Shown here: positions 1 to 8,172 of the stretch, piece after piece
Position numbering within the stretch: the first letter of the stretch is position 1
How the letters are laid out: each line of letters opens with the position of its first letter
Assembly (NCBI GenBank): GCA_023230285.1
Contig: JALNXP010000035.1
Span: forward strand, 1-13,988
Reading direction: 5' to 3'
Source of the DNA: Bacteroidales bacterium
Lineage (GTDB): Bacteria > Bacteroidota > Bacteroidia > Bacteroidales > BM520
DNA: 13,988 bases
Position numbers and translations under genes: made by a program
Notes under the pieces: generated by a model
The model's database searches: none
Told to the model about the DNA's origin: nothing
What the model saw: only the letters and a program-made list of their open reading frames with translations

Positions 1-12
1 AGCTACTTCCGC
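1..12 (-). tRNA. Possible 5' end of a tRNA (truncated by window edge)
   Basis: Read on the minus strand, the first bases of the window give GCGGAAGTAGCT. This matches the start of a tRNA: a 7-base acceptor strand (GCGGAAG), then TA, then the beginning of a GCTC D-stem. A promoter sits at the right distance upstream (-7 element at 43-50). The acceptor strand resembles bacterial tRNA-Gly, but the anticodon lies outside the window, so the identity is a guess. Only 12 bases support it. Confidence 0.4.
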
Positions 13-42
13 ATTGGGCAATCATCTATCAAAATTGCGGTG

Positions 43-72
43 CAAAGATACAACCTTTTTTTGAATAGACAA
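43..72 (-). promoter_or_regulatory. Bacteroidota-type promoter for the edge tRNA
   Basis: On the minus strand, TATCTTTG at 43-50 fits the TAnnTTTG -7 consensus of Bacteroidota sigma factors. A TTG at 70-72 lies 19 bp upstream, the expected place for the -33 element. Transcription would start near 37 and run leftward into the putative tRNA at 1-12. Confidence 0.55.
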
Positions 73-113
73 GTGTTTTGCAAAAAAAAATTAGATTTTT
101 TTTTTATCCTATT

Positions 114-135
114 AAAACAGCTTCGAAATAAGCTG
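114..135 (-). terminator. Probable terminator of the rarA operon
   Basis: On the minus strand, a 6-bp stem CAGCTT/AAGCTG (130-135 with 118-123) encloses a 6-base loop and is followed by TTTT at 114-117. It lies about 70 bases after the rarA stop and before the edge-tRNA promoter, where a terminator is expected. The stem is short, so this is a moderate call. Confidence 0.45.
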
Positions 136-138
136 ATT

Positions 139-207
139 ACTTGTGTAATTGGCAAGAAATTATTTGCGTAGTGGGCATAATTTCACTTGTGTAGTTGGCA
201 AAAGCAT
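139..207. repeat. Three tandem 23-bp degenerate repeats downstream of rarA
   Basis: Three units start at 139, 162 and 185 with an exact 23-bp period. Units 1 and 3 share 16 of their first 17 bases (ACTTGTGTA[A/G]TTGGCAA). The middle unit (ATTTGCGTAGTGGGCAT) matches unit 3 at 13 of 17. An 8-bp inverted repeat, GAAATTAT at 156-163 with ATAATTTC at 177-184, brackets the core of the middle unit. The array ends at the last base before the rarA stop codon, so it would be transcribed as the 3' untranslated region. The function is unknown. Confidence 0.6.
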
Positions 208-1485
208 CTAATAGCCGTATTTTGCCTTCCATCTATCCCTTAAAAACTTCCGATGTTCTTCTTCACGATGATTGTTCTGCGGCTTATAAAATGCAGTGCC
301 GCTAATCATATCCGGTAAAAACTCCTGCTCGGCAAAATTATTCTCAAAATCATGAGCATATTTATAGTTTTTGCTATAGCCAATGTCTTTCATCAATTTA
401 GTTGGCGCATTACGCAAATGCAGCGGTACCGGTAAAGTTCCGGTTTTGTGAATGCAGTCTGTTGCAGCATTGATAGCAAGATAAGCCGAGTTGCTTTTAG
501 GAGAGCATGCCAAATAAATAGCTGTTTGCGACAATATTAGCTGCGATTCGGGCCAGCCTATCTTTTTGACGGCATCGAAACAGGTATTTGCCAATAGCAA
601 GGCGTTAGGGTTGGCGTTTCCTATATCTTCGGAAGCTAAAATAAGCATTCTCCGTGCAATAAACTCAGGGTCTTCGCCGCTATCAACCATTCGTGCTAAC
701 CAATATACAGCCGCATTCGGGTCGCTACCACGCATCGACTTGATGAACGCAGAAATAATATCATAGTGCATCTCGCCGTTTTTGTCATACAAAGCAAGGT
801 TTTGCTGTACTGTGTCAAGTATAAGTTTATCTGTTATAACGATGTCAGAAGTCGGCGACTTGGTCTGTAGTTCGCTGTATATTACTAAGTCTATGGCATT
901 CAGCAATTTACGAGCATCTCCGCCTGACAGCGTAATCAATGCTTCTGTTTCTTGTACTATAATAGTTCGCTTTAACTTGTCTTTTAAATAAGAAACAGCT
1001 TTTTCAATCAGCACTATTAAATCATCTATGGTTAAGGGCTGTAATATATAAACCTGACATCTTGAGATTAATGGAGCAATGACTTCAAATGATGGATTTT
1101 CGGTGGTGGCACCTATTAAAGTGACAACACCTTTCTCTACGGCTCCTAACAAAGAATCTTGCTGGGCTTTGCTGAACCGGTGAATTTCATCGATAAACAA
1201 AATCGGATTATAATCATATTTTGCCTTATCTAATACAGCACGAACATCTTTAACTCCGGAATGTACGGCACTCAAAGAGTAAAACGGACGTTTTAGAGTG
1301 TTTGCGATAATGTTAGCCAAGGTAGTTTTCCCTACACCCGGAGGTCCCCATAAAATTAAAGACGGCAAGACACCTGCTTCCAAGCTGCGTCTTATCACCG
1401 CACCCTGACCAACCAAATGTTGCTGCCCGATATATTCGTCAAGCGTTGTCGGTCTTAAAGCCTCTGCTAACGGAATGTTACTCAT
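208..1485 (-). CDS. rarA: Replication-associated recombination protein A (AAA+ ATPase RarA/MgsA)
   Basis: The 425-residue protein belongs to the clamp-loader-like AAA+ ATPases that act at stalled replication forks in the cytoplasm (E. coli RarA/MgsA, yeast Mgs1, human WRNIP1). Visible motifs are Walker A GPPGVGKT (47-54), the family-typical SGVKDVR (76-82), Walker B ILFIDEIH (95-102), sensor 1 GATTENPSFE (125-134) and a probable arginine finger SRC (141-143). The C-terminal half, with AEQEFLPD and similar segments, matches the tetramerisation region of the family. Length is close to the usual 420-450 residues. It is the last gene of the leftward operon: its ATG directly follows the stop of the acetyltransferase gene with no gap. 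Nothing is odd in the sequence. Confidence 0.96.
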   Translation of the reverse strand: MSNIPLAEALRPTTLDEYIGQQHLVGQGAVIRRSLEAGVLPSLILWGPPGVGKTTLANIIANTLKRPFYSLSAVHSGVKDVRAVLDKAKYDYNPILFIDEIHRFSKAQQDSLLGAVEKGVVTLIGATTENPSFEVIAPLISRCQVYILQPLTIDDLIVLIEKAVSYLKDKLKRTIIVQETEALITLSGGDARKLLNAIDLVIYSELQTKSPTSDIVITDKLILDTVQQNLALYDKNGEMHYDIISAFIKSMRGSDPNAAVYWLARMVDSGEDPEFIARRMLILASEDIGNANPNALLLANTCFDAVKKIGWPESQLILSQTAIYLACSPKSNSAYLAINAATDCIHKTGTLPVPLHLRNAPTKLMKDIGYSKNYKYAHDFENNFAEQEFLPDMISGTAFYKPQNNHREEEHRKFLRDRWKAKYGY

Positions 1486-2610
1486 CTAATCAAAATATTT
1501 TATATAACAACGCTTGCGCTTGTTCATAACATGCTTAAAATTCTTCCAGTTCTGTAATGCTTTCTGATTGTCTTCTAACATGCCGGTTGTGTCGGCAATC
1601 TTTATGTTGTATTGTCTCATCACCTTAAAAGCCTCTGTCATAAGAAATCCGGTGACACCTTTACTTTGATATTCAGGATCTACACCTGTCAAAAATAAAT
1701 CTATGATGTCATTATGTTTACGACTTCTTATCAAGGATATTAAAGCTCTCAAGCCGATTTTTCCATTAGCAATCTGCATTGTCTTACTTAAAGACGGCAC
1801 GGGTATTATAAAGCCTATCAATTTGCCGTCTTCTTTAAAAACTAAATGGACAAACTCCGGATTTATCAACGGTATATATGATTTTAAAATATAGTCTATT
1901 TCTGCATCATCAAAGGGAATGAAGGAAAACAAATCTTTAAACGCTTCGTTTAGCAGATGAAAGATTTCATGACCGTATTTCCACATCATTTCACTGTTTT
2001 TCATCTGTAATATTTTCAGTTTATATCTTTGTCTTACTATGTCGGACACGCGATATATTTTCTCAGGCATATCTTCATCAAGGAATAAGTTAAATTCGAC
2101 CCAATCTTCTAACTTCTTGTACCCCAATCTATTAAAATGCTCTTGATAATAAGGAAGATGATAAACGGAAGCTACGGACGGCAGTTGGTCGAAGCCTTCT
2201 ACAAGCAGAGCTTGGGTATCGATATTGGAAAATCCCAAAGGTCCGGATACGCCAATCATAGATTTAGATTTTAGCCACTGTTCAGCAGTAAAAAACAATT
2301 TATTGACAGCTTCGGCATTATCAAAAAATTCGGGGCGGGTAATACGACCGATTTTTTCACCTGTTTTTTTGATGTATTCATGAGGAACAATTGCACCAAT
2401 TCTACCCAAAACATTATTTTTTTCATCTACAGCTATCCAGAATTTTGCTTCACATTTGTTGAAAAATGGATTTAGTTCGGGTGTAATATTTGCAATTTCA
2501 CTTTTTATGATAGGTGGAAGCCAATATTTGTTACCTTTGTAAATGTCAAAAGGTAGTTTTGCAAACATCTTTCTGTGTTTGTCCGTTGTAACTTCTATTA
2601 TATCAATCAT
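1486..2610 (-). CDS. GNAT-like acyltransferase, YghO-type family common in Bacteroidota
   Basis: The 374-residue protein is cytosolic, with no signal peptide or membrane segment. The C-terminal half looks like a GNAT acetyltransferase domain: strand GKLIGFIIPVP (262-272), LTGVDPEYQSKGV (307-319) as the acyl-CoA-binding motif A, and DNQKALQNWKNF (347-358), the usual C-terminal GNAT signature. The N-terminal part (about 1-175) has a conserved block PFDIYKGNKYWLPP (20-33), NPFF (47-50) and a GRIGA strand (69-73), suggesting a second, degenerate GNAT-like lobe. The substrate is unknown. It sits between the murein ligase (24-bp gap) and rarA (no gap), so it is surely co-transcribed, but this does not reveal a role. 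The family assignment comes from memory of the sequence pattern. Confidence 0.75.
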   Translation of the reverse strand: MIDIIEVTTDKHRKMFAKLPFDIYKGNKYWLPPIIKSEIANITPELNPFFNKCEAKFWIAVDEKNNVLGRIGAIVPHEYIKKTGEKIGRITRPEFFDNAEAVNKLFFTAEQWLKSKSMIGVSGPLGFSNIDTQALLVEGFDQLPSVASVYHLPYYQEHFNRLGYKKLEDWVEFNLFLDEDMPEKIYRVSDIVRQRYKLKILQMKNSEMMWKYGHEIFHLLNEAFKDLFSFIPFDDAEIDYILKSYIPLINPEFVHLVFKEDGKLIGFIIPVPSLSKTMQIANGKIGLRALISLIRSRKHNDIIDLFLTGVDPEYQSKGVTGFLMTEAFKVMRQYNIKIADTTGMLEDNQKALQNWKNFKHVMNKRKRCYIKYFD

Positions 2611-2634
2611 TTGTGTGGTTTCTGTTGCGATAAT

Positions 2635-3981
2635 TTATTTTAAAAAATCCTGCATAGTCATACCGCCAAAATTTCCGCTACTCATTAATAACAGAACACA
2701 ATCAGTATCTATAGAAGTATTAATATCGTCAATTAGAGTTTTGGTGTCATTATATACTGTAATATCATCGCAGCCAAAAGATTTTTTCACGTCATCAATT
2801 TCTAACATTGGAAGTCGTTTCAGTGATAGAGCGTGAGGGTCGAAAAACACCATCTTTTTGTCGGCATCGTTCATTGTATCTTTATATTGACTTAGAAAAT
2901 ATTTATTTAAACTGCTATAAGTATGTAGTTCAAAAACTGCGATTATTTTTTTGTCGGGATATTTTTCTCTGATTGCGTTGACGGTAGCCTTCAGCTTTGA
3001 TGGAGCATGAGCAAAATCGCGATAAATAACAAGATTTTCGTTTTGATATACTTTTTCCAAGCGTTTTGCGGCGCCGGTAAAAGAAGATATAGCCTTCAAA
3101 AATTCCCGATTTCCGATACCAAGTTCAGAACAAATTTTCATGGCACCTAAAACGTTTTGCATATTATGACGGCCATCAATTTTCAGTGGGAAATCTTCAC
3201 CTTCAAAATGTAAGATAAAGGTATTGTTTTCCACAGTATAATCCGGTGTGTCATAAGCTATTGTCTTAATTGAAGCAGGTAATTCGGCGGCTATTTTTAC
3301 AAGATTTTCATCTTGTTCGAAATAGATAAAGCTACCGTCAGGCTCTATGGTATGAGCGAATATTTTAAACTGTTCCACATAAAAATCAAAAGTAGGGAAA
3401 ACATTAAAATGATCCCATGCGATGCCGGTAAGTAGTGCTATATGAGGGTGATACAGATGGAACTTCGGGCGTTTGTCCAACGTTGAGGTTAAATATTCAT
3501 CACCTTCAACTACCAATATTTTTGCATCATCGGTTATCTTGACCATGATATCATAGTCGGGTATTTTTGCTCCTACTAAAAAATCGGCATTGATATTCAG
3601 GCATTTAAGTACATGAAGCACCATTGATGTTATTGTAGTTTTGCCGTGGCTGCCACCTATGACGACTCTTTTTTTGTCTTTGGAGTTTTCATAAACAAAT
3701 TCCGGAAATGACACTATGTTAAGTCCGAGTTCCAAAGCTTTTTGCAACTCCGGATTGTCGGCTTTTGCGTGCATTCCAAGTATGACGGTGTCTATTTCTT
3801 TTGTTATATTTTCCGGATGCCAGCCAAGTTGTGTCGGCAAGATGCCATATTTTTTCAAATTTGATTTTGCCGGCTCAAATATTTCGTCATCGGAGCCTGT
3901 AACTTTGTTGCCTTTCAAGTGCATGGCAATAGCTAAGTTGTGCATTATACTACCGCCGATAGAAATAAAATGATAGTGCAT
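2635..3981 (-). CDS. mpl: Mpl-like UDP-N-acetylmuramate:L-Ala-gamma-D-Glu-meso-DAP ligase (murein peptide recycling)
   Basis: This 448-residue Mur ligase family protein is expected to attach recycled murein tripeptide to UDP-MurNAc using ATP, bypassing MurC, MurD and MurE in the cytoplasm. The order is an N-terminal Rossmann-like domain (SIGGSIMHNLA, 7-17; VTGSD, 27-31), the ATP-binding P-loop GGSHGKTT (109-116), VVEGDEYLTSTLDKR (157-171), WDHFNVF (189-195), GRHNMQN (270-276), KRLEK (306-310) and C-terminal MSSGNFGG (433-440), which mirrors the MSNGGFGG of E. coli Mpl. The DEY...DKRPKF spacing and the C-terminal motif favour Mpl over MurC. The usual DDFAHHP is RDFAHAP here (321-327). It lies 8 bp after the nucleotidyltransferase gene. 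A different murein peptide substrate is possible. Confidence 0.88.
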   Translation of the reverse strand: MHYHFISIGGSIMHNLAIAMHLKGNKVTGSDDEIFEPAKSNLKKYGILPTQLGWHPENITKEIDTVILGMHAKADNPELQKALELGLNIVSFPEFVYENSKDKKRVVIGGSHGKTTITSMVLHVLKCLNINADFLVGAKIPDYDIMVKITDDAKILVVEGDEYLTSTLDKRPKFHLYHPHIALLTGIAWDHFNVFPTFDFYVEQFKIFAHTIEPDGSFIYFEQDENLVKIAAELPASIKTIAYDTPDYTVENNTFILHFEGEDFPLKIDGRHNMQNVLGAMKICSELGIGNREFLKAISSFTGAAKRLEKVYQNENLVIYRDFAHAPSKLKATVNAIREKYPDKKIIAVFELHTYSSLNKYFLSQYKDTMNDADKKMVFFDPHALSLKRLPMLEIDDVKKSFGCDDITVYNDTKTLIDDINTSIDTDCVLLLMSSGNFGGMTMQDFLK

Positions 3982-3989
3982 ATCTTGAT

Positions 3990-4895
3990 TTATTTAGTCC
4001 ACAGTTTTTCAGGATAAATATTATTTGCAATTAGCGATTTGATACTATCCATAACATATTGTTTATCTTGATGATAAGTGACACCGAACCATTTTGCGCC
4101 GCAGTTGAGTACTTCTACTGTGGCGTTGTGTGATTTCAGTAATTCGTAGATGACAGTTGGAATAAAAAGTTCACTCTTTGGCTCGTTGATATGTTCTGTT
4201 AGAAAATGCTTAAAGCTATTTTCTATTTGAGCGAAAAACAGTGGTGTAAATCCCCATAAGTTCATAGAGACGATTTCGTCACCTTTCAGCATAAACCTTT
4301 CATTGTCGTATAAATCATATAATTTATCTTCGAGTTTGATAATATTTTTGCGTTCTATGGTAGAGATGAGCATATTGTTGGCATCAACTTCGCAGACACC
4401 GCGGCTCACGCTTCCGGAATCGGATAAAGTATTAAGAATTTTATAGCCGACCATGCAATAGTTGTTGTTGTTTACATTGATTTTAGACAAAAAATCGGAG
4501 ACTGCGAAATAGGCTTCACGTCCGTAGAAATCATCGGCGTTGATAGCGGCAAAAGGTTCAGGAATAACATCTTTTGCCGTCAATATAGCGTGTGCGGTTC
4601 CCCATGGTTTAGTTCGCATTTCAGGTAAAGAGAAACCTTCCGGCAAGTCATCTAATTCTTGGAAAACGCATTGGCAGTCAATAAATTTCTCGACATTGCT
4701 GACAACGTGAGTATAAAATTGGTCTGCAAAATCTTTACGGATAACAAAAACAACTTTACCGAAGCCGGCTTGGATTGCATCATAAATAGAATAATCCATG
4801 ATAGCTTCGGCGTTTGGACCGACTCCATCTATTTGTTTAAGAGCGCCGTAGCGACTGCCCATGCCGGCAGCCATAATTAACAGGGTTGGTTTCAT
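3990..4895 (-). CDS. Sugar-phosphate nucleotidyltransferase (NDP-sugar pyrophosphorylase type)
   Basis: The 301-residue cytosolic enzyme has the nucleotidyltransferase fold that couples an NTP to a sugar 1-phosphate. The N-terminal nucleotide-binding loop is LLIMAAGMGSRYGALKQID (5-23), a variant of GxGxRxxPLTK in which PLTK is replaced by GALK. KPWGTAHA (96-103) and the metal-binding acidic motif NADDFYG (119-125) follow. The sugar and the nucleotide cannot be told from sequence. Its ATG overlaps the cutC stop as ATGA (4892-4895), so translation is probably coupled. The position next to a GlcNAc-releasing hexosaminidase and a murein ligase hints at an amino-sugar phosphate substrate; that is inference only. 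The start is clear, since the first strand begins at residue 4. Confidence 0.85.
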   Translation of the reverse strand: MKPTLLIMAAGMGSRYGALKQIDGVGPNAEAIMDYSIYDAIQAGFGKVVFVIRKDFADQFYTHVVSNVEKFIDCQCVFQELDDLPEGFSLPEMRTKPWGTAHAILTAKDVIPEPFAAINADDFYGREAYFAVSDFLSKINVNNNNYCMVGYKILNTLSDSGSVSRGVCEVDANNMLISTIERKNIIKLEDKLYDLYDNERFMLKGDEIVSMNLWGFTPLFFAQIENSFKHFLTEHINEPKSELFIPTVIYELLKSHNATVEVLNCGAKWFGVTYHQDKQYVMDSIKSLIANNIYPEKLWTK

Positions 4896-5614
4896 AGTTT
4901 ATTTATTATTGATTTAATTGTTTCGACATCTGAAAATGAAGTCGAGAAATCTTCTTTTACTGTACTTAGAACATTCTCCTTACGGAATGTCATTTTTGAA
5001 TCTATGCAGGCAGATGCCGAAAAATGATATTCTTTAGCTTTAGTTGTTTTTGCCAATTCTGCAATATTATTGGCATTGATGCCACTTCCGGGCATGATAA
5101 TTATTTTATCGCCGGCGGTTTCAACTAATTTTGCCAAAATATCTTTTCCTTCAAAAGCGGTTTTTTTAGTGCCGGAGGTTAAGATTCTGCTGATGCCGAT
5201 GGACATTAAGTTAGACAAACTCTCGAAGCAATTTCGAGACAGGTCGAATGCACGATGGAAAGTAAATTGCATAGGATAAGCTAATTCCATGATTTCGGCT
5301 GTTTTATCCAAATCAATGCTGCCGTCAGCATTAAGGAAACCGCAGACGACAGCATTCATCTCTAATTGTTTGCACAGAAGTACATCACGTTTTATATCTT
5401 CAAATTCCATATCGGAATACAGAAAGTCGCCGCTTCGTGGTCTGATTAAGACATTTATCGGAATATCTGTTTTCTCTCTGCATAAAGATAAAGTACCGAA
5501 AGAAGGTGTTGTGCCTCCGGAAGCAAGGTTGGCGCAAAGTTCAATCCTATCAGCACCGGCAGCTTCCGCATTCATAGCCGACAAAACAGAATTAGCACAG
5601 ACTTCGAATAACAT
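4892..5614 (-). CDS. cutC: CutC family protein
   Basis: The 240-residue TIM-barrel protein is of the CutC family. It shows the family blocks EVCANS (4-9 from the chosen start), DRIELCANLASGGTTPSFG (about 22-40), VLIRPRSGDFLYS (about 55-67), FHRAFD, ILTSG and IMPGSGIN. I chose the ATG at 5614: it gives MLFEVCANS, the usual family N-terminus. An in-frame TTG at 5620 would add only two residues (five or six bases). The family was named for copper homeostasis in E. coli, but that phenotype was later traced to a small RNA (MicL) from the same locus, so the biochemical role remains unsettled. Location after a GH20 gene and translational coupling to a sugar nucleotidyltransferase would suit a carbohydrate role (inference). 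Confidence 0.92.
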   Translation of the reverse strand: MLFEVCANSVLSAMNAEAAGADRIELCANLASGGTTPSFGTLSLCREKTDIPINVLIRPRSGDFLYSDMEFEDIKRDVLLCKQLEMNAVVCGFLNADGSIDLDKTAEIMELAYPMQFTFHRAFDLSRNCFESLSNLMSIGISRILTSGTKKTAFEGKDILAKLVETAGDKIIIMPGSGINANNIAELAKTTKAKEYHFSASACIDSKMTFRKENVLSTVKEDFSTSFSDVETIKSIINKL

Positions 5615-5659
5615 TTCCAATATATTTATTATAATTACTAATTTACGATGGTAATCGGG

Positions 5660-7996
5660 TTAATACATCACGACTTCATCAATAAATAACCACGGCATTT
5701 TGCCGGCAGATAAGTGCCATTCAGGTAGTTGACTCAAGCCGTTAACTTTGATTCTTAAATATTTAGGACTGATTGGTTCAGCAAAAGAGAACTCGAATTT
5801 TTTAATTTTCATGCCGGGGGTGGATTTATCGGTATCATAAGAAACAGACTGTATAGCAGTATAATTACTGCCATCGTCTGATGTCAGCAGTTCTACACTT
5901 TTAGCGGCGAACACCCAAGCGTTCTGATCTATAAGGGTGTGTAAAAAAAGTGTTGTAAAAGGGTCGTTATTGTTTTCTATGTCGATGATTACATGGTCGT
6001 TATAAAATCCTATCCATTTGCCATCAGTAAATCTTTCCGACCCCAAAACACCATCAGCAATAGTAGCAACGCCATTGGCTGTATATTTATCGGTCGGATT
6101 TGGTGTTATGGTTATTTTTTTCCCTGTAAGTTTTGACGTAAATACTTCGGCAACAGCTACGGATTCTTTAACTTCACCTTTATAAACGGCGATAGCCTTA
6201 ATAGTTTTACAGCCTTCTATCTCAAAAGGTTTTTCGAATAAAGGCGAGTTTATTGTTGGTTCTGAGCCATCAACAGTATAATGAATATCGGTGCCTTTGA
6301 CATCGGATTCTATAGATACCGACAATTTGTTACCTTCAACAGGTGTTGTTGTAATTATAGGTTTATAGTTACCGTCGCAATAATTATAGCCGAGGCAGCC
6401 GAGTCTGATTTTCTGATTTTCTATTTTATTGCGGAAATTATACCAATCTTTTTTATCTTTAGGCGACCATACGGCTTCAGAGAGAGCAGACAGGCGAGGC
6501 AACAGCATATATTCGACGTGGTCTGGTGTTGAGATAAACTCTGTCCACAGGTTACATTGTCCGCCGAGTATTAGTTCAGCTTCGGCATTATTTAGTGCAT
6601 CAGGGACGGGGTCAAAAGAGTAAGTTTTTCTCAATGGTACATAACCGCCGATAGACACAGGTTGAAATTCGGGGTCTGCTTGATAATAATCGAGGTAGCA
6701 AAAGTCGTTAGGTGTCATGATAACATGGTTACCGTGTTTAGCGGCTTCTATTCCGCCTATATTACCGCGCCACGACATTACGACTGATGTAGGGCTGACA
6801 CCGCCTTCTAAGATTTCGTCCCAGCCTATCATTTTTTTATCGTGAGAGATGATATGTTTTTCAATTTCTTTCACCATCCAGCTTTGGAGTTCTTCTTCAT
6901 TTTTCAGACCTTCGTCTTTCATTCTCTTTTGGCATCTTGGGCATTTTTCCCAATTTGTCTTATAAGCCTCGTCGCCGCCTATATGAATATATTCGCTTGG
7001 GAAGATTTCTATAACTTCGTCTATAACGTCTTTCAGGAAATCCAAAGTTTTGTCGTTGCCGGCGCATAAGATAGCCACAGGAGGCCAATAAGGTCCTATT
7101 TGAACGTAATAATCTTGATTTTTGACATCACAGCCGAACTCCGGATAAGCGGCGAGGATAGCCGATGAATGTCCGGGTAATTCGATTTCGGGTATGACTT
7201 CGATGTTGCGTTTTGCGGCATAATCGACAATTTTTTTCATATCATCTTTAGTATAATATCCGCCGTAGGTAGTCGGTTCGCCTTTTTCAGGTGGTAGACC
7301 TTCTGTCCATGGGACGTTACTTCTATCGACACGCCATGCGCCCACTTCGGTAAGTTTAGGATATTTATCTATTTGAATGCGCCAGCCGTGGTCATCAGTA
7401 AGATGCCAATGGAATTTGTTGATTTTATGAAGTGCTAATACATCAATATATTTTCTGATAAAGTCGGTGTCAAAAAAGTGGCGGCAAACATCTAAGTGGC
7501 TGCCGCGCCATGTAAAGCGTGGATAGTCAACAATTTTCAGGCAAGGTACCTCCATCGTAGTATGTACACCTGTTGAGGCATCAGGTGGTGCTAATTGGCA
7601 TAAAGTTTGAAATCCGTAAAAAATGCCAGCTGTGGTTTTAGCAGAAACAACTATGTTGTTTTTGTTTACAGCAAGTTCATAGCCTTCTTCGCCAAGAATA
7701 GGGTCTAAATCATCACATAATTTAAAACAAATACTGTTCTTGTTTTCTATGGTCTCAGGTATTTTAGCTTCCAATCCAAGATACTTCTTATAATAATCTC
7801 TTATATATATGGCAGTTAAATCGGTTCTTAAAAAGCCATCAAAGCATAAAACAGTGTTTTCATCAATTGTGAAATGCCCTTTATGCAGTTCTGTACTGAC
7901 GGGTTCGGGAATTACAGATATATTCGTAGTTTGTTTTGATTCACAGCTACAAATAATAATGATGATAATTAGAAAGGGAAGTAACAATTTTTTCAT
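5660..7996 (-). CDS. Beta-N-acetylhexosaminidase, GH20, surface or periplasmic lipoprotein
   Basis: The 778-residue exported enzyme should remove terminal beta-linked GlcNAc or GalNAc from glycans. Residues 1-18 form a lipoprotein signal peptide ending in ICSC, with Cys18 as the likely lipidated residue. Then come a GH20b N-terminal domain (about 25-152) and the GH20 catalytic barrel (about 155-510), with RGSHLDVCRHF (164-174), HWHLTDDHGWR (196-206), the catalytic pair D342-E343 in HIGGDEA (338-344), GWDE (391-394) and NLWTE (482-486). A chitobiase-type C-terminal Ig-like domain (about 550-620; VDGSEPT) and a discoidin/F5-8C-like carbohydrate-binding domain (about 635-778) complete it. This is typical of Bacteroidota glycan hydrolases. 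It is the first gene of the six-gene leftward operon, 45 bp before the chosen cutC ATG. Confidence 0.95.
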   Translation of the reverse strand: MKKLLLPFLIIIIIICSCESKQTTNISVIPEPVSTELHKGHFTIDENTVLCFDGFLRTDLTAIYIRDYYKKYLGLEAKIPETIENKNSICFKLCDDLDPILGEEGYELAVNKNNIVVSAKTTAGIFYGFQTLCQLAPPDASTGVHTTMEVPCLKIVDYPRFTWRGSHLDVCRHFFDTDFIRKYIDVLALHKINKFHWHLTDDHGWRIQIDKYPKLTEVGAWRVDRSNVPWTEGLPPEKGEPTTYGGYYTKDDMKKIVDYAAKRNIEVIPEIELPGHSSAILAAYPEFGCDVKNQDYYVQIGPYWPPVAILCAGNDKTLDFLKDVIDEVIEIFPSEYIHIGGDEAYKTNWEKCPRCQKRMKDEGLKNEEELQSWMVKEIEKHIISHDKKMIGWDEILEGGVSPTSVVMSWRGNIGGIEAAKHGNHVIMTPNDFCYLDYYQADPEFQPVSIGGYVPLRKTYSFDPVPDALNNAEAELILGGQCNLWTEFISTPDHVEYMLLPRLSALSEAVWSPKDKKDWYNFRNKIENQKIRLGCLGYNYCDGNYKPIITTTPVEGNKLSVSIESDVKGTDIHYTVDGSEPTINSPLFEKPFEIEGCKTIKAIAVYKGEVKESVAVAEVFTSKLTGKKITITPNPTDKYTANGVATIADGVLGSERFTDGKWIGFYNDHVIIDIENNNDPFTTLFLHTLIDQNAWVFAAKSVELLTSDDGSNYTAIQSVSYDTDKSTPGMKIKKFEFSFAEPISPKYLRIKVNGLSQLPEWHLSAGKMPWLFIDEVVMY

Positions 7997-8040
7997 ACTA
8001 CTAAAAATTTAATTTATAAAATACATCTACATATAATCTG

Positions 8041-8048
8041 CAAATTTA
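8041..8048 (-). promoter_or_regulatory. -7 element of the GH20-cutC-mpl-rarA operon promoter
   Basis: On the minus strand, TAAATTTG fits TAnnTTTG. It predicts a start near 8034, leaving a leader of about 38 bases before the hexosaminidase ATG at 7996. A CTTG about 22 bp further upstream (8071-8074) is a weak -33 candidate. I see no equally good element in the short gaps between the six genes. Confidence 0.5.
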
Positions 8049-8131
8049 AGATAAATTGCTAAATATCACACAAGGTTGCGAAAATTTATTTTACAATTTT
8101 GATGATGTGAGATATAATTGAAAAAATCGTG

Positions 8132-8139
8132 TACCTTTG
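8132..8139 (+). promoter_or_regulatory. -7 element of the DUF4293 gene promoter
   Basis: TACCTTTG fits the TAnnTTTG consensus and places transcription start near 8145, about 28 bases before the ATG at 8173. No clear -33 TTG is seen at the usual 19-21 bp spacing. With the leftward element at 8041-8048, this makes the 176-bp intergenic region a divergent promoter region. Confidence 0.5.
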
Positions 8140-8172
8140 CAAAAATTTTAACTATTTTAAAACTTAAATATC

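Noticed and set aside
52..112. A/T homopolymer runs as a functional element
   Set aside because: Low-complexity A and T tracts are common in intergenic DNA of this composition; no stable GC-containing stem is formed within them.
139..207. Short CRISPR-like array
   Set aside because: Units are directly adjacent at a 23-bp period with no unique spacers, and no cas gene is present.
5615..5620. TTG start for cutC two codons upstream
   Set aside because: The ATG at 5614 gives the family-typical N-terminus, and a TTG start is less likely this close to an ATG.
5289..5654. 121-codon plus-strand frame opposite cutC
   Set aside because: It lies antisense inside a clear cutC gene, with no recognisable protein features and no promoter.
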